Positions 62,730-64,000 of a stretch of DNA of 64,000 nucleotides are shown in pieces. The stretch comes from Physcomitrium patens (taxonomy: Eukaryota; Streptophyta; Bryopsida; Funariales; Funariaceae). The stretch's first letter is position 1; every line of letters starts with the position of its first letter. The notes under the pieces are model-generated. The model saw only the letters and a list, made by a program, of their open reading frames with translations, was not told where the DNA came from and did not search any database. The stretch spans positions 6,975,768 through 7,039,767 of the forward strand of contig NC_037257.1 of NCBI RefSeq assembly GCF_000002425.4, given 5' to 3'. Made by a program: the position numbers and the translations under genes.

Positions 62730-64000
62730 TTCAAAAGCCGCTCCACAACAACCTCGTCATACACAGACGCTCTGCGGCAGTCGGGGCGCTGCACGCACAC
62801 TCACAGATCCTGAGTCTCCCCCGCTCTCCACAATGGCAATGCCCCCGACATAAAATCAACAGTCTCCTGCCGAACCTATAGCCTTCCGAGCCGCAACAGA
62901 GCTAAAAAGAAACAGTGTCCAATAATAAACTGCCTGTGCAAACACCATGCTCGAACCGAACCAAACCAGACCACTGCAATAAAACCGAAATATAAAGAAC
63001 ACAAATGCCACGACGAGTGCACTACGCCAACTCCAATCCTCCCTTCAATACTGCCTCTGCGAACGATGGATACCATTCCACCACATTGTCTCTCAATGAC
63101 CAAGGAACTGGAGAAACACGTACTTTGCCCGCTCCAAAACCCGGAGGTATTGCCGCAGTAGATCCTCGGATGACGACTCCACCAACGCCCGCGCATCTGC
63201 CTCCTCCTCCAACACCGTCCCACACAATGCAGGCGGCCCTGGGCGGGCGATGGCTGATCCGCGACTCGGAGACGACAGCAACGGCGAAGAAGGTCGCAAG
63301 TAAGGAGAGGGGAAGGCCATAAGGGGAACGGGGCGAGGTCCTTCCTGACACGGAGGGAGGCAACGGGTCGGGTCGGGCCTGGTATGGTCTGATGCGCTCC
63401 AATAAGAGATTTTTTTCCGAGGGGAGGGGGGGTGCGGGGGCGGGACGGGGGGAGGCAGACCCGGGATTTGAGTCTCAACCTCACGAGCGACGCCTCCAAC
63501 GCTTCCCTGTCTCGAAGTCACCGCGCCTCGTCGTTGTCGTGCGATATTTTCAAAGGCAGTGGGGCCCCTGCACAGCAAGGGCCGGGTACGCCTGGTCCTC
63601 TCCGCTCGGGATCGCGGGCATTCTGTATTTTTGAGGCCACTGGTTGCCTTATCGTAGCCCAACGAAGTGCCAGTGGGTGAAGGGAACTGAACCTCCCAGG
63701 GAACGCGTTCCCGTGTCCCCTCATTCATTCCTGCTTTTCATTCTCCGTGTCTTGTCTGGTCAGAGAATATCCCTTCACTTCCATTAAACTAGTGGAGGGG
63801 AGACATACATCCCCACACACTTGAACACCCACCCCCTCCCCAACACGTACATTTACCCTTCAGCCCCCCATTTCATTCGCTTTCCGTTTTTTTTTATTTT
63901 TTATTTTTATTATCAGTCAAAATCTCACTGTCACATCAACTCTAGCAGTGAGAGACTGTGGGGAACCGGGTTGGGAAGGCATGATTTGAATGCCTAGGGC
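62730..64000 (-). promoter_or_regulatory. GC-rich leader and promoter region of the desaturase gene
   Basis: About 1.2 kb upstream of the first ATG has gene-island composition, with G-rich tracts at about 63418-63455 and C/T-rich DNA beyond 63780. Minus-strand frames such as 63093-63728 and 62876-63499 are open but Pro/Arg/Ser-rich, overlap each other and match nothing I know, as expected of GC-rich non-coding DNA. A 5' UTR intron is possible. Confidence 0.45.

Noticed and set aside
62876-63728. Overlapping minus-strand frames of 207, 126 and 211 codons upstream of the desaturase.
   Set aside because: All are Pro/Arg/Ser-rich, overlap one another in different frames and coincide with G-rich tracts; consistent with non-coding GC-rich leader.
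1-64000. CRISPR arrays, operons, riboswitches, rRNA and bacterial-type terminators.
   Set aside because: None seen; the genes are intron-bearing plant nuclear genes and the direct repeats found are microsatellites or retroelement parts.

Overview
The window is nuclear DNA of a moss, almost certainly Physcomitrium (Physcomitrella) patens. The decisive evidence is at the right end. The six spliced exons on the minus strand (59796-62729) give a 525-residue protein that agrees throughout with the published P. patens delta-6 acyl-lipid desaturase as I remember it. Everything else fits: multi-exon plant-type genes with short GT-AG introns, plant LTR retrotransposon fossils, and no prokaryotic signals. 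I recognised no tRNA, rRNA or CRISPR.

Layout. (1) 1-4325: a minus-strand Copia-type LTR retrotransposon fossil cut by the window edge. (2) 5890-10050: a gene island with an organelle-targeted mTERF-family protein (minus, 3 exons). (3) 10051-13000: AT-rich spacer. (4) 13020-16140: an ER membrane VTT-domain (TMEM41/DedA-like) gene (plus, 4 exons) behind a long GC-rich leader. (5) 16141-23430: AT-rich desert with microsatellites. (6) 23440-28900: an orphan coding-like patch, then a membrane-anchored GH9 endoglucanase of the KORRIGAN type (minus, 6 exons). Its catalytic-base position reads Asn instead of Asp. (7) 28901-39150: AT-rich DNA with a Ty3/Gypsy chromovirus fossil, its LTR-like pieces and a ~1.5 kb repeat. 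(8) 39200-47600: a large coiled-coil protein of unknown function (plus, at least 8 exons, probably 2 more upstream). (9) 47640-59150: a second AT desert with another chromovirus fossil that carries a chromodomain-like tail and a nested, inverted copy of the same repeat, plus a third copy further right. (10) 59200-64000: the desaturase gene and its GC-rich leader.

The five genes do not form a pathway or cluster; they are isolated housekeeping or metabolic genes in islands of roughly balanced base composition, separated by very AT-rich repeat DNA. I found no convincing new multi-gene system. The items most worth checking are the altered active site of the GH9 protein, the repeat family with a degenerate ~11-12 bp internal array (three copies), the unassigned coiled-coil gene with its possible BRCT-like N-terminus, and a GC-AG intron in the desaturase gene. 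Exon boundaries were read by eye from splice sites, reading frame and family alignment from memory; no search was run.
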